A stretch of DNA of 25,586 nt, from positions 1 through 25,586 of the forward strand of contig JBOFTV010000076.1 in the NCBI GenBank assembly GCA_051652245.1, in the 5' to 3' direction. Origin of the DNA: BHER01 sp051652245. GTDB taxonomy: Bacteria; Bacillota_I; Bacilli_A; Culicoidibacterales; Culicoidibacteraceae. The position numbers were made by a program, and so were the translations under genes. A model generated the notes under the pieces. That model saw only the letters and a list, made by a program, of their open reading frames with translations. It did not search any database and was not told the DNA's origin. Positions 14,581 to 22,191 of the stretch are shown here, piece by piece (the first letter of the stretch is position 1; each line of letters begins with the position of its first letter).

Positions 14581-15288
14581 TTATAGTTGTCCACCACTGC
14601 AAACAGCAATTTGATCACCCGTAATAAAACTACTTTTAGCTGATAATAAAAAAGTAATCGCATTTGTCATATCATCGATGGTCCCAATTCTTTTGGCAAG
14701 ATACATCTGCGCATAAATATCTCGTAATTCTGGCTCCTGAATAAACCGATCTGCCGTCATCGGTGTTTCCACAACACCTGGTAAAATACAATTTGCGCGT
14801 ACATTTGGGGCATAATCAACAGCAATACATTTTGTCAGCATAATTAAAGCAGCTTTTGAGGGGCAGTAGCCAATTCTTTGGGGAATTGGTTTGACACCTA
14901 AATCCGAGGCAACATTGACAATTGATGATGCTCGTCCCTTCAATAAGCCAATTGCTGCCTTACAAATATTAAAAACACCCGTAACATTAATCGCAAATTC
15001 TCTATCAAACTGCTCATGTGTTAACGTTTCTAATGTCCCTACTTGCGTGATTCCAGCACAGTTAACTAGGCCATCTAACGCCCCTAAGTCTTCTTTAATT
15101 TGAGCGAAAATTACGTTTACTTCTGCAACATTAGTAATATCCGCCTGATAATATTGATATGGCTTTTGGACATCTTCAAGTCCAATTCCCACAATAATTG
15201 CTCCCCGCTTGTGTAAATTTTGGGCAAGTGCTTCACCAATTCCACTTGATGCCCCGGTGATGACGATTTTTTTTCCTTTAAATTCCAT
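14581..15288 (-). CDS. Short-chain dehydrogenase/reductase (SDR)
   Basis: This 235-residue classical SDR has a cofactor loop TGASSGIG (11-18), an NCAG stretch (76-79) and catalytic S128 (NVASDL), Y141 and K145 (YCPSK). It also has the PG-VETPMTA region after the catalytic helix and a C-terminal GDQIAVCSGG. A cytoplasmic NAD(P)-dependent oxidation or reduction of a hydroxyl/keto group is expected. ATG 15288 lies 23 bp after the RibD-C-like gene stop, and the permease follows 19 bp later, so the three are co-transcribed. The loop after strand 2 (GIGLEDV) lacks an obvious Arg for NADPH, leaving cofactor preference open. The substrate is not identifiable from sequence. Confidence 0.88.
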   Translation of the reverse strand: MEFKGKKIVITGASSGIGEALAQNLHKRGAIIVGIGLEDVQKPYQYYQADITNVAEVNVIFAQIKEDLGALDGLVNCAGITQVGTLETLTHEQFDREFAINVTGVFNICKAAIGLLKGRASSIVNVASDLGVKPIPQRIGYCPSKAALIMLTKCIAVDYAPNVRANCILPGVVETPMTADRFIQEPELRDIYAQMYLAKRIGTIDDMTNAITFLLSAKSSFITGDQIAVCSGGQL

Positions 15289-15311
15289 GAGTCTGACTTC
15301 CTTTCAATTTT

Positions 15312-16262
15312 TTATTTAATGCCGTAGATCAATTTGTGTCTGAAGTAGAGAAAATGGCCGCTGTGGGCATGGACTGAAACTAGTTCTGTATGCGGATGAT
15401 CATCTGAGGGGAAGGGTTGATCGTGGCCACCAAGACTGAGTGCATTACCCCCTAAATAGATACACGAATAATTAACAAACATCTCATCCATTAACCCCTG
15501 TTTGATTAAAAAATGCGTGTATGTTGGCGATTCGACTAATAATTTATCAATCCCAAACAATTTAAGCGTCTTAAAAAGCACATCAGCATCCGTTAATCCT
15601 GCTTTTCCCGTGATAATTACCGGCGTTTTACCTTTGTTACTAGCTATTTGCGTCATGATAGTCGCTTTATCAAATGTTGTTGCATCAATGATATAATGCG
15701 GCCGACTTAATTGCTTTGTCACAGTTAAACAACCATTTGGCGATGTTGCAACCATTAAAGGTATCTCAAGTGCAGCAAAAATAAGATGGTCAAAAGGAAT
15801 ATCTGTTCCATCTAATGAGATAATAATATTCGGGGGCACCTTATTACCCTTTTGCTCCACCCGTGCAGCCTCAAGATCAACATCAAAAATATGACCTGTA
15901 AATTGCGGCTCACTTGCAATTGTTCCCGCGCCACAAATGATACCATCACAGTTAGCCCGCAACATATTAAGCACCCAAAAATCAGCACTTGCTCCCCCGG
16001 GATCAAGTAAATTCTTCTGCGCAATAAGTGGTCCTTCAGGGGCATCAGCAAAGGCAATTTTCCCATCCATCGATGTCACAAATGAACAAAAAGTAATTGG
16101 TACATCCGGCTTCAAGGCACCAAACATTAACTTCCCATACACGGCATCCACCTTTGGACACTGTAGCCCCTCAATATTATACGCCATCTTCTCCGTATTA
16201 TCAAAAATTCTTGTTAGCTTAATTGTCTCTGCATCATACGGTATTTTCACTAATTCCATCAT
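15312..16262 (-). CDS. RibD C-terminal/dihydrofolate-reductase-like reductase
   Basis: This protein of about 316 residues has a core (about 55-310) matching the RibD_C/DHFR fold: PITFCSFVTSMDGKIAFA, then NMLRANCDGIICGAGTIASEPQ, NIIISLDG, IDKLLVESPTYTHFLIKQGLMDEMFVNYSCIYLGG. In riboflavin synthesis this domain reduces the ribosyl group of a pyrimidine with NADPH. No deaminase domain and no other rib genes are here, so a stand-alone catabolic or salvage reductase is more likely. ATG 16262 or 16259 is preceded by AAGGAG; the GTG six bases upstream overlaps that site. It is the first gene of the reductase-SDR-permease operon, divergent from an RpiR/SIS regulator. Confidence 0.82.
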   Translation of the reverse strand: MMELVKIPYDAETIKLTRIFDNTEKMAYNIEGLQCPKVDAVYGKLMFGALKPDVPITFCSFVTSMDGKIAFADAPEGPLIAQKNLLDPGGASADFWVLNMLRANCDGIICGAGTIASEPQFTGHIFDVDLEAARVEQKGNKVPPNIIISLDGTDIPFDHLIFAALEIPLMVATSPNGCLTVTKQLSRPHYIIDATTFDKATIMTQIASNKGKTPVIITGKAGLTDADVLFKTLKLFGIDKLLVESPTYTHFLIKQGLMDEMFVNYSCIYLGGNALSLGGHDQPFPSDDHPHTELVSVHAHSGHFLYFRHKLIYGIK

Positions 16263-16297
16263 AAACACTCCTTCTTTTTTTGTTTCTATCGAGCTTC

Positions 16298-16325
16298 ATT
16301 CTATCAAATAAAAAAAATCTTGCAA
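16298..16325 (-). promoter_or_regulatory. Promoter of the reductase-SDR-permease operon
   Basis: Minus-strand TTGCAA (16325-16320), 16-nt spacer and TAGAAT (16303-16298). The start would be near 16291, with a leader of about 30 nt. Confidence 0.5.
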
Positions 16326-16503
16326 CCCCATTTTTAACAGTTAAGCTCAACAATTTTCAATTACTAAAAATAATTAGCGGCCTCCCCCCTTTTTTTTACC
16401 AAAAAAAGGCTTGGGGGCTTGTTCCTTGACTTACACAATATCTTTTATTTTTTCATTTTCACTAAATATTTTATCATCTTTTAAAAAGGAATTGGGAATC
16501 TAT

Positions 16504-16532
16504 TTGCGATTTTCTGCCTTTTTGCGTATAAT
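16504..16532 (+). promoter_or_regulatory. Promoter of the RpiR-family regulator
   Basis: TTGCGA (16504-16509), 17-nt spacer, TATAAT (16527-16532). The start would be about 26 nt upstream of ATG 16565, with AAAGGAG between. Confidence 0.55.
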
Positions 16533-16564
16533 TAGAGTAATCTTACAAAGGAGTGGCGTTAGCA

Positions 16565-17377
16565 ATGGATGTAATTTTATATCTTGTTTTTTTCATGGAT
16601 CTTCGTAAAAATACGAACGATATTTTCTACTTTATTGCCAAAAAGATACTGCAAAATATCCACCAAATTCCGGAGATGGGCATTGAAACCCTTGCTGAAA
16701 TTTGCTATACCAGCCCGGCAACAATTAGTCGGTTTTGTAAGCATGTGTCACTTAATAATTATAGCCATCTCAAATCAGAAATTACACTAGCTTTACAAAA
16801 CTATGAGCGGAGTCGGGCAAACATTGCCTCAAATCTGCCCAAGACAACAAAAAAGATTGCGATGCAATCTTTTAGTGATGATATTAAATCAATCAAAAGT
16901 ACCTATCGTGCCCTTGATTTTGCAACACTTGATCAATGTATTGAGCTCATTGATCAAGTCGATTATATTGCTGTTTTTGGCAATGCCTACTCCCAGCTTG
17001 CAGCCCGTGATTTTCAGTATAAATTTCTCCGACTCAATAAATTTGTCACCTCATTTACTGATCATAACGACCAAATCGATGAGGCCTTAACGATGCCAAC
17101 TCATGGACTTGCGATCTTCTTTTCAATTTCAGGGAAGGAAGATTTTAATAATCAGTTAGCATGCTCCCTTCAAAATCGTGGCGTCAAAATCATCGCACTC
17201 ACCCAATATTCTGATAGCTTTTTGGCACAGCACGCTAATCTTGTCCTTAACTCATTTGATGAAACCTGCCAAAACAATGAAGGCAACGGTTCCCTCTATG
17301 GCCGAATTTCGTTAATGTCCCTCGTAGATGCCATTTTCAACTTATACATTTTCAAAAAAAAAAGAAGCTGGGACTAG
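16565..17377 (+). CDS. RpiR/MurR-family regulator with SIS domain
   Basis: This protein of about 270 residues has an N-terminal HTH_6 (GIETLAEICYTSPATISRFCKHVSLNNYSHLKSE in two segments, about 40-75). A SIS sugar-phosphate-binding domain follows (about 115-260), with YIAVFGNAYSQLAARDFQYK and IFFSISGKEDF. Members repress or activate catabolic genes in response to phosphorylated sugars. ATG 16565 is 12 nt after AAAGGAG, slightly long. The GTG at 16553 overlaps that site, and ATG 16595 fits family length but has no ribosome binding site. The N-terminal MDVILYLVFF is unusually hydrophobic for this family. It is divergent from the reductase-SDR-permease operon and probably controls it. Its stop codon overlaps that of the HAD gene. 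Confidence 0.85.
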   Translation: MDVILYLVFFMDLRKNTNDIFYFIAKKILQNIHQIPEMGIETLAEICYTSPATISRFCKHVSLNNYSHLKSEITLALQNYERSRANIASNLPKTTKKIAMQSFSDDIKSIKSTYRALDFATLDQCIELIDQVDYIAVFGNAYSQLAARDFQYKFLRLNKFVTSFTDHNDQIDEALTMPTHGLAIFFSISGKEDFNNQLACSLQNRGVKIIALTQYSDSFLAQHANLVLNSFDETCQNNEGNGSLYGRISLMSLVDAIFNLYIFKKKRSWD

Positions 17378-18195
17378 CTAATTTTAGCAATCATCCCCGC
17401 AAAGTTTTCAACAATATGGTCAGCATACCCTTTAACTTCTGGTTGAGCATGCTCAAAGGTAAAAGATGTTACATCTTGTTCAAACATACTTACATCATTC
17501 CAGCTATCACCAATTGCAATCGCACTAGCTCCTTTATTTGAACTAAGGCTCATAATTTGCTTCAAGGCGCTCCCCTTCGAAATCCCTTTTGCTGCAAAAT
17601 CAATATATGCTTGGTTTCTAAAGATATTAACCTCTGCCCCAAATTTTTGGTTCAGAGTTGTTAGCATATTTTGTGTCTGCTTTAAGGCTTCAATTTTTGA
17701 CATCGTCCTTGGATATTGCATATCAAGCATTGTTAGTGGAAATGGGTCGTCTTTAAACTGCTGGGAAGTTATCATCTCTGTTCCCTTATTTTCGGGGTCC
17801 AATTGGCTATTTTCCTGTTTTTTATCAAAGATGTAGCATTTTTGTTCATCGGCACCTGTAATGAAGATATCGGGGTGATGCCTTTTTGTCCAACTGATAA
17901 TTTCACTTAATATCGCTTTATCCATATACGTTTTACTAATTATATTGAAGTCCCCATCACCAATAATTGCACCATTATTAGCAATAATATAGTCAAATTT
18001 ATGGGGGCAGTGGGCTAAAAATGCAGCAACCCCTTGTAAATCTCGACCCGTCGAGACAACTAATTTTATGGCAAGGTCAAATGCTTGGGCGAGTGCCAAA
18101 TAATCAATATCTTGCATATAATATTCGCCGAATTCTTCCTTTTGAAATAATATCGTGCCATCAATATCAGTAAAAATTATTTTATTTGGATTCAT
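17374..18195 (-). CDS. Cof-type HAD-superfamily phosphatase
   Basis: The product is 273 residues from ATG 18195 (GGAG 8 nt upstream; an upstream GTG frame is not needed). HAD motif I is FTDIDGT (nucleophile D10, acid/base D12), motif II is STGR (48-51), the motif III Lys is near K207 and motif IV is GDSWND (229-234). The cap is type C2 as in Cof/YbiV-type sugar phosphatases. It probably dephosphorylates sugar phosphates in the cytoplasm and may relieve phosphosugar stress. It lies 20 bp downstream of the GntR regulator and is presumably co-transcribed. It converges on the RpiR gene with a 4-bp CTAG overlap in which both stops are read from the same bases. Confidence 0.85.
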   Translation of the reverse strand: MNPNKIIFTDIDGTILFQKEEFGEYYMQDIDYLALAQAFDLAIKLVVSTGRDLQGVAAFLAHCPHKFDYIIANNGAIIGDGDFNIISKTYMDKAILSEIISWTKRHHPDIFITGADEQKCYIFDKKQENSQLDPENKGTEMITSQQFKDDPFPLTMLDMQYPRTMSKIEALKQTQNMLTTLNQKFGAEVNIFRNQAYIDFAAKGISKGSALKQIMSLSSNKGASAIAIGDSWNDVSMFEQDVTSFTFEHAQPEVKGYADHIVENFAGMIAKIS

Positions 18196-18215
18196 TATTT
18201 TCACTCCATTTCATC

Positions 18216-18917
18216 TTAGAGGTTAATTTCAAAAGCATATTTATCACCCCGAATAATCGAATCCGTAAATTCAATTATATGTTCCGCTTCTTGCGTCAAT
18301 CTCTGAATTCTAATACAGGGGATGAATGCTTGGATGTTTAGCTGCTCTTGCTGGAACTTAGTGGGGGTAAATGCTTGTAAGAATTCTTTTCCCCCACTCA
18401 TTGAAACAGCATACTTTGTTTGGAGATATTCATATAATGTTCTTGTTTTGAGTTGATCCGTTTCAATGACGGGAAAACGATTATGTGAAATATAGTGCGT
18501 TTGTAACATTATTTTCAAGTTATTGATCGACCGTAACCGCACAATTTTATGGACTTTATCATTTATAGTTAAGCCCATTTTCTCCCTAATAAAATCCTCG
18601 GGAAAAATCAAGCTAGCCTCTAGTATTTCATTTGTAATTTGAAAATCATATTTAGCTGACTCAACGTCAAAAGAATAAAAATTATTCAAATTGATGTAGA
18701 CTGTTTTGGGTTTAATAAATGTCCCACTTCCATGCACTGAATAAACATACTGTAGCTGTTCTAAATAATAGATTGCACAACGAATTGTTGAGCGCGAAAC
18801 ATTATGCTTTAAGGCCAAGGCTCTCTCCGAAGGCAGCTTTTCATTTTCCTGATAATAAAAACTTTTAACTTGTGAAATTATTTCATTGGCAATTCCGCGA
18901 TAAAGTGCAACTGTCAT
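18216..18917 (-). CDS. GntR-family regulator with UTRA domain (HutC subfamily)
   Basis: This protein of about 233 residues has a wHTH at 1-70: LYRGIANEIISQV, KLPSERALALKHNVSRSTIR and GSGTFI are the standard GntR signatures. A UTRA ligand domain follows (about 90-230), ending in FTDSIIRGDKYAFEI, a typical HutC/FarR motif. UTRA domains often bind phosphosugars or uronate-like effectors. ATG 18917 is 8 nt after AAAGGAG; ATG 18920 is also possible. It follows the uxuA-GH1-kdgAK operon in the same direction but has its own strong promoter, and it precedes a HAD phosphatase. It is the best candidate regulator of the hexuronate-type operon, although I could not match one operator sequence to both promoters. 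Confidence 0.88.
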   Translation of the reverse strand: MTVALYRGIANEIISQVKSFYYQENEKLPSERALALKHNVSRSTIRCAIYYLEQLQYVYSVHGSGTFIKPKTVYINLNNFYSFDVESAKYDFQITNEILEASLIFPEDFIREKMGLTINDKVHKIVRLRSINNLKIMLQTHYISHNRFPVIETDQLKTRTLYEYLQTKYAVSMSGGKEFLQAFTPTKFQQEQLNIQAFIPCIRIQRLTQEAEHIIEFTDSIIRGDKYAFEINL

Positions 18918-18955
18918 CATTTAAACTCCTTTAATCAATTGACTACAATACCACC

Positions 18956-18984
18956 ATTATAGCAAAAATAAACTATCTCATCAA
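18956..18984 (-). promoter_or_regulatory. Strong promoter of the GntR-HAD unit
   Basis: Minus-strand TTGATG (18984-18979), 17-nt spacer and a perfect TATAAT (18961-18956), preceded by TGC as an extended -10. A TCAATTGA palindrome lies just downstream, between the start point and the AAAGGAG site, where an autorepressor could bind. Confidence 0.65.
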
Positions 18985-19122
18985 TAATAATGAAAAAATA
19001 ACAATAACCTCGTCGTTAATAGGTCAATAGTCAATAAAAACATTTTATTATTTTACTATCCTTGCTCGGTATTAGTTTGGATTTATCCCTATTTTCTGTC
19101 GCTGTTGACGAAGCGCTAGCTA

Positions 19123-20127
19123 TTAGCGAAAATGACTCTTTGTGCTAAGTATCCTTGCTAATTCAAGTGTAGATAGTTTCAGGTGATCGCCTTCCAGCGT
19201 GCACTTCAAATTAGCTAATTGGCAGGCAATTGTTAATGTTTCCTTGTCTGAACATTTGTGAATTATGCCATAAATTGCGCCACTAACAAACGCATCGCCG
19301 CTACCAATTCTTTCAAATAATAATGTCGCTGTTGGCTGACTTTTTTCAAAATTTAGGCTATTTAAGAGGTAGCCCTCAAAGGTATTAATATTTTGAGCTG
19401 AAATACTTCTTTTTGTGTGAAACAGATGGCTAAAGCCATACCGCTTTTTCAAGCTTTCCATCCGCTGTTTTATTTCTTTTTCGGTTGCACCCTCACTATC
19501 AAATACGTTCTTGTCATCATCAGATAATGCTAAAGGTTCAATCCCAAAGCAGACATCAACAAAGGGTGCAAATTGACTTAACACCGCTTTCGCACGCTTA
19601 AAACTCCACATTTTACTGCGATAGTTAAGATCCATACTAATTGTAATATCCTTACTCTGAGCATAGGAGAGTAACCTTGTTAATGTTTTTTGAATCTGTG
19701 GATTAATGGCAGCTGTGATGCCACTAAAATGAAACCACGTGACGCCCTCAAAAGCCTGCTCAAAATTCAGCATATCACTAGTAAATTCGGTAAAACTACT
19801 CCCTTGTCTATCATAAACTACTTCAGCAGGCCGAATACCAAAACTTCTACTTGCATAATACGTTCCAACTTTTTGCCCAATTATTTTAACGGCATCCATT
19901 TCAATTTTCTGCTTGCTAAAATAGTTGAACACACTTTCCCCGACACTATTTGAGGGCACTGCTGATATTATTTTTGTTTGTAGACCCAGACTACTTAATG
20001 TTGTTGCAACATTTGCCTCTGACCCGCCATAAAATGATTTTAGCTGGAGACCATCTTCCCACAGCTTCTGCTCCGTGGGTGTAAAACGAATTAAAAATTC
20101 GCCAAAAGTTAACACTTTATCTGCCAT
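19123..20127 (-). CDS. kdgK: 2-keto-3-deoxygluconate kinase (PfkB family)
   Basis: This 334-residue ribokinase-fold enzyme has the PfkB sugar-binding motif YGGSEANVATTLSSLG (33-48) and the ATP/catalytic motif ERIGSGDAFVSGAIYG, with D278 as catalytic base. YYASRSFGIRPAEVVYDR around 90-107 is the substrate lid region typical of KDG kinases. The enzyme phosphorylates 2-keto-3-deoxygluconate to KDPG in the cytoplasm. ATG 20127 is about 9 nt after GGAGG and overlaps the KDPG aldolase stop by 11 bp. It is the last gene of the operon, directly after the enzymes that make and cleave its substrate and product, so the assignment is well supported by context. A short CGCTA/TAGCG dyad overlaps the stop but has no T-tract. 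Confidence 0.9.
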   Translation of the reverse strand: MADKVLTFGEFLIRFTPTEQKLWEDGLQLKSFYGGSEANVATTLSSLGLQTKIISAVPSNSVGESVFNYFSKQKIEMDAVKIIGQKVGTYYASRSFGIRPAEVVYDRQGSSFTEFTSDMLNFEQAFEGVTWFHFSGITAAINPQIQKTLTRLLSYAQSKDITISMDLNYRSKMWSFKRAKAVLSQFAPFVDVCFGIEPLALSDDDKNVFDSEGATEKEIKQRMESLKKRYGFSHLFHTKRSISAQNINTFEGYLLNSLNFEKSQPTATLLFERIGSGDAFVSGAIYGIIHKCSDKETLTIACQLANLKCTLEGDHLKLSTLELARILSTKSHFR

Positions 20128-20752
20128 ATTTTTCAGCCTCCTGTTGCATTTTTTTTAATAATTGGGGAATTTTGCTCGGGTTTTCTAGTAGCCCACCACC
20201 AATGCCTAGGCAGCTTGCACCTGCTTCGAGCCAACCGCTAAAATTATCCAGCCCCACGCCCCCAGTTACCATAAACTTGATATTGGGGAAGGGGCCCGCC
20301 ATACTTTTAAGATATGACATTTCCACAGAACTGCCGGGAAATAATTTGACGAGTGACAATTCTCTAACAGCCGCAATCGCAATTTCTGTTGGTGTAAGGC
20401 AACCAGGAATATAGAGTATCCCGGCCTGGAGACAATAATCGGCAACAGCCTCATTAATATTGGGTGAAACAATGAAATGAGCACCGCTTTCAATGGCATC
20501 TTTGGCCATCTCCACAGTCAAAATTGTTCCCGCACCAATACATAAAGTGGGCGCAAGCCCCTTAATAACCCTTGAGGCATCCTTATTAGTATATGTCATT
20601 TCAATGATACGACAACCACCCGCAATGCAAGCACTAATCAACTCCTCTGCCTGTAAAAAATTAGCGCCACGAATTACTGGGATTAGCTTTTTTTTCATTA
20701 ATAAATTTTGTACTTCTTGTGAGGCTTTACTATTTTTCATCATTATTGTCAT
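20117..20752 (-). CDS. kdgA: KHG/KDPG aldolase
   Basis: This class I aldolase of about 211 residues has a TIM barrel with the Schiff-base lysine K136 in LVKLFPGS, E51 in RIIEMTYTN, GAGTILT at 73-79 and the phosphate loop VTGGVG near the C terminus. It splits KDPG into pyruvate and glyceraldehyde-3-phosphate, the last step of hexuronate/Entner-Doudoroff use. The start is uncertain: ATG 20752 has only a weak GGGAG 11 nt upstream, and ATGs at 20743 and 20740 are alternatives. It overlaps the GH1 gene end by up to 23 bp and the kinase start by 11 bp, so it is translationally coupled on both sides. Confidence 0.92.
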   Translation of the reverse strand: MTIMMKNSKASQEVQNLLMKKKLIPVIRGANFLQAEELISACIAGGCRIIEMTYTNKDASRVIKGLAPTLCIGAGTILTVEMAKDAIESGAHFIVSPNINEAVADYCLQAGILYIPGCLTPTEIAIAAVRELSLVKLFPGSSVEMSYLKSMAGPFPNIKFMVTGGVGLDNFSGWLEAGASCLGIGGGLLENPSKIPQLLKKMQQEAEKYGR

Positions 20753-22169
20753 CTACTTCAAACTCCCTGCTTGCTATGATTTCTTGGTACCAGTATCCCG
20801 ATTTCTTGATTTTTCGAGCGCGGTTATTTTCAAGATCAATTTCAACTAACCCATAGCGGTTTTTAAAAGCATTCATTGGTGATACGGTATCAGTAAATGA
20901 CCAAAGCATATAACCGCGGCAATTTGCACCCTCTTCTACTGCCAAAATTAGCTGATGTAAGTGTTCACTAATAAATTCAATTCGATAATCATCTTCAATA
21001 AATCCTTCAACATTACGATATTGTTGTTCATTTTCTATACCCATCCCATTTTCTGTTAAAATCCAGGGCAAGTTACCATATTCATTTTTAAGTCGCATTG
21101 CCATGTCATATACTATTTGTGGATAGATTTCCCACCCGCGATGAGGATTCATTTTTTTCCCTGGGAGATCGAAGTTGTCGTAGTAGTACGCTGGATGAAA
21201 TGGTGTATTAGGGTTCCACATGGTCTGTTTGGCTTGAACGCGCTTGGGGTAGTACAAGTTGATACCAATGATATCAACTGGATTTTCCTTAATTATTTCG
21301 AGTTCTTCTTGTGTGTAGTTGAACGCAATTTTATGGTCATCCATTAGCGCAAATATTTCTGGGGGGAAATAGCCTAAAATTGCTGGATCTAAGTACATTT
21401 TATTATGGAAGAGGTCATACATTTTTGCAGCATACTGATCATGTGCTGCACTTGATCTAGCGTACGTTTGCTCCGGGTTGAGTACGGTTCCAATTTTAGC
21501 ATTATTTTTGGCACCATATTTACCCTTGTGGAATACAGCAATTACTTTTGCCGTGGCTAACGCTTTGTTGAAATTCCATTGCATCCATATTTGTGTATCC
21601 TGATAAAACGGATAGCGAATCGCATCTAAGTATACACGTGTTTGTACAACACTTGGTTCATTAAAAACAAACCATGTTTTGACTTTCGAACCATATCTTT
21701 TAAAAACTTCTTCGGCATATTTAACAAATAATTCAACAACATATTTATCATTCCATGCGCCATACTTTTCAAATAGTACCCGGGGGATTTCATAATGCTC
21801 TAAACAGAACATTGGTTCAACACCACTTGCAATAATGCCATCAATAACATCATCAATATAAGCCGCATACTCCTCATCAACAACAATATTTTCATAGTCC
21901 GTTAAAAAGCGTGACCAGTTGATTGAACTGCGAAAATGCGTGAGTCCAATTTGCTTCATTGCAGCTATATCTTGCGGGTATTTATGATAAAAATCAGTGG
22001 CAATCGCCGGACCATAGCCATTGTGCCAAACATGTTTGCACTCTTTGTACCACATATCTATATAAGAATCCTGACCCTGCTTTTTCTCACTCCAGCCTTC
22101 TGTTTGCCATGCTGAAGACGCAGCTCCAATGATAAACTTATTGGGGATTTTCACATTGATTTTAGCCAT
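20730..22169 (-). CDS. Glycoside hydrolase family 1 (6-phospho-beta-glycosidase clade, altered phosphate loop)
   Basis: This 479-residue cytoplasmic GH1 enzyme, with no signal peptide, has the acid/base E171 in FNEP and nucleophile E373 in TENG, plus the -1 subsite H125 (EHYEIP) and W21-Q22 (WQTEG). The C-terminal loop WSFTDTVSPMNAFKNRYG is of the phospho-glycosidase type: S430 and Y439 occupy the phosphate-binding positions of LacG-like enzymes. The central Lys (S+7) is N437, with K436 one residue earlier. It may still bind 6-phosphate, or another anionic group such as a uronate. It sits between mannonate dehydratase and KDPG aldolase, so its product probably feeds hexuronate catabolism. ATG 22169 follows AGAAAGAAGGA. 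Confidence 0.9.
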   Translation of the reverse strand: MAKINVKIPNKFIIGAASSAWQTEGWSEKKQGQDSYIDMWYKECKHVWHNGYGPAIATDFYHKYPQDIAAMKQIGLTHFRSSINWSRFLTDYENIVVDEEYAAYIDDVIDGIIASGVEPMFCLEHYEIPRVLFEKYGAWNDKYVVELFVKYAEEVFKRYGSKVKTWFVFNEPSVVQTRVYLDAIRYPFYQDTQIWMQWNFNKALATAKVIAVFHKGKYGAKNNAKIGTVLNPEQTYARSSAAHDQYAAKMYDLFHNKMYLDPAILGYFPPEIFALMDDHKIAFNYTQEELEIIKENPVDIIGINLYYPKRVQAKQTMWNPNTPFHPAYYYDNFDLPGKKMNPHRGWEIYPQIVYDMAMRLKNEYGNLPWILTENGMGIENEQQYRNVEGFIEDDYRIEFISEHLHQLILAVEEGANCRGYMLWSFTDTVSPMNAFKNRYGLVEIDLENNRARKIKKSGYWYQEIIASREFEVDDNNDEK

Positions 22170-22191
22170 ATTAGGTCCTTCTTTCTTGTCA

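Larger units (their letters stand above)
16263..16564. other. Divergent intergenic region with GC-clamped hairpin
   Basis: This 302-bp gap lies between the reductase operon and the RpiR regulator. Besides the two promoters it carries an A/T-tract hairpin at about 16381-16418: CC-T7 pairs with A7-GG, and beyond a CTT bulge CCCC pairs with GGGG. It faces neither gene as a terminator would. It may be a regulatory element or a relic. Confidence 0.45.

Noticed and set aside
19099..19130. Terminator or cre-like site after the KDG kinase (CGCTA/TAGCG, GAAGCGCTAGC)
   Set aside because: The stem is only 5 bp, overlaps the stop codon and has no T-tract; only about 8 of 14 cre positions match.
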